Source: an uncultured Actinomycetes bacterium (GTDB taxonomy: Bacteria; Actinomycetota; Actinomycetes; Nanopelagicales; Nanopelagicaceae). Taken from it: 6,449 bases of DNA. The stretch covers positions 1 to 6,449 of the forward strand of contig CAIUSQ010000222.1 in assembly GCA_903901905.1 (NCBI GenBank), in the 5' to 3' direction. Below are positions 6,262 through 6,449 of this stretch, one piece after another. The notes beneath the pieces are model-generated. The model made no database searches, was not told the origin of the DNA, and worked only from the letters and a program-made list of their open reading frames with translations. Positions within the stretch are counted from its first letter, which is position 1; each line of letters starts with the position of its first letter. The position numbers were made by a program, and so were the translations under genes.

Positions 6262-6449
6262 TTATGGCTTAGCCGCATCTAACTTCTTTTTGGCACCATC
6301 TAGCCACTCCTGACAGATCTTGGCCAACTCTTCGCCTCGCTCCCACAGTTTTAGGGATTCTTCCAAGGTCGCGCTACCTGCTTCAAGTGATTCAACAACT
6401 TCGGCAAGTTCATCTCTTGCAGCTTCATATGAAATCTTTTTGGCCTCAC
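6262..6449 (-). CDS. xseB: Exodeoxyribonuclease VII small subunit (3' part, cut by window edge)
   Basis: XseB binds XseA to form exonuclease VII, which degrades single-stranded DNA from both ends in repair and recombination. The last 61 residues are visible. They read ISYEAARDELAEVVESLEAG, then an ATLEESLKLWERGEELAK block, then CQEWLDGAKKKLDAA. This is the characteristic helical hairpin of the family, which is usually 70-85 residues long, so only the N-terminal few residues lie beyond 6449. The TAA at 6262-6264 directly abuts the fumarase ATG. In actinobacteria xseB normally follows xseA, which would be expected just past the window edge. That is inference. Confidence 0.9.
   Translation of the reverse strand, partial: EAKKISYEAARDELAEVVESLEAGSATLEESLKLWERGEELAKICQEWLDGAKKKLDAAKP

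Overview
The window looks like a stretch of chromosome from a low-GC, streamlined actinobacterium. A free-living freshwater type such as the Nanopelagicales (acI) would fit, but that is inference. The supporting signs are actinobacterial families (DUF4307, a SURF1-type protein, DUF3817, a short-chain-type cis-prenyltransferase, PIN-PhoH2, an actinobacterial SLT transglycosylase), AT-leaning codon use, TTG starts and almost no intergenic DNA. From memory, the gene set resembles a condensed form of the mycobacterial Rv1080c-Rv1108c neighbourhood (DUF4307, cis-prenyltransferase Rv1086, phoH2 Rv1095, a fumarase, xseB). I see no mobile element, CRISPR array, tRNA or rRNA.

Layout. Positions 7-396 (minus) hold a one-pass membrane DUF4307 protein. 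Fourteen bases away, in the other direction, starts a tightly overlapping plus-strand set: a 44-residue membrane microprotein (411-545), a SURF1-type cytochrome oxidase assembly factor (529-1239), a DUF3817 membrane protein (1236-1535) and a cis-prenyltransferase (1516-2292). After a 120-base gap comes a PIN-PhoH2 ATPase/RNase (2413-3729). A 288-base non-coding stretch (3730-4017) follows. Most of it can be drawn as a structured 5' leader for a secreted lytic transglycosylase (4018-4605). On the minus strand lie the 3' part of xseB (6262-6449, cut by the window edge) and, directly abutting it, a class I fumarase (4606-6261). The fumarase stop codon touches the transglycosylase stop codon with no base between.

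How the genes relate. The first plus-strand set combines envelope and respiration functions: oxidase assembly, small membrane proteins and polyprenyl phosphate synthesis. PhoH2 belongs to RNA metabolism, the transglycosylase to peptidoglycan remodelling, fumarase to the TCA cycle and XseB to DNA repair. The gene families are ordinary. The item most worth checking is the leader at about 3819-4017. It has several credible stems and a block that resembles the 3' core of the c-di-AMP (ydaO) riboswitch, a class known to sit in front of cell-wall hydrolase genes in Actinobacteria. The match is imperfect and made from memory.
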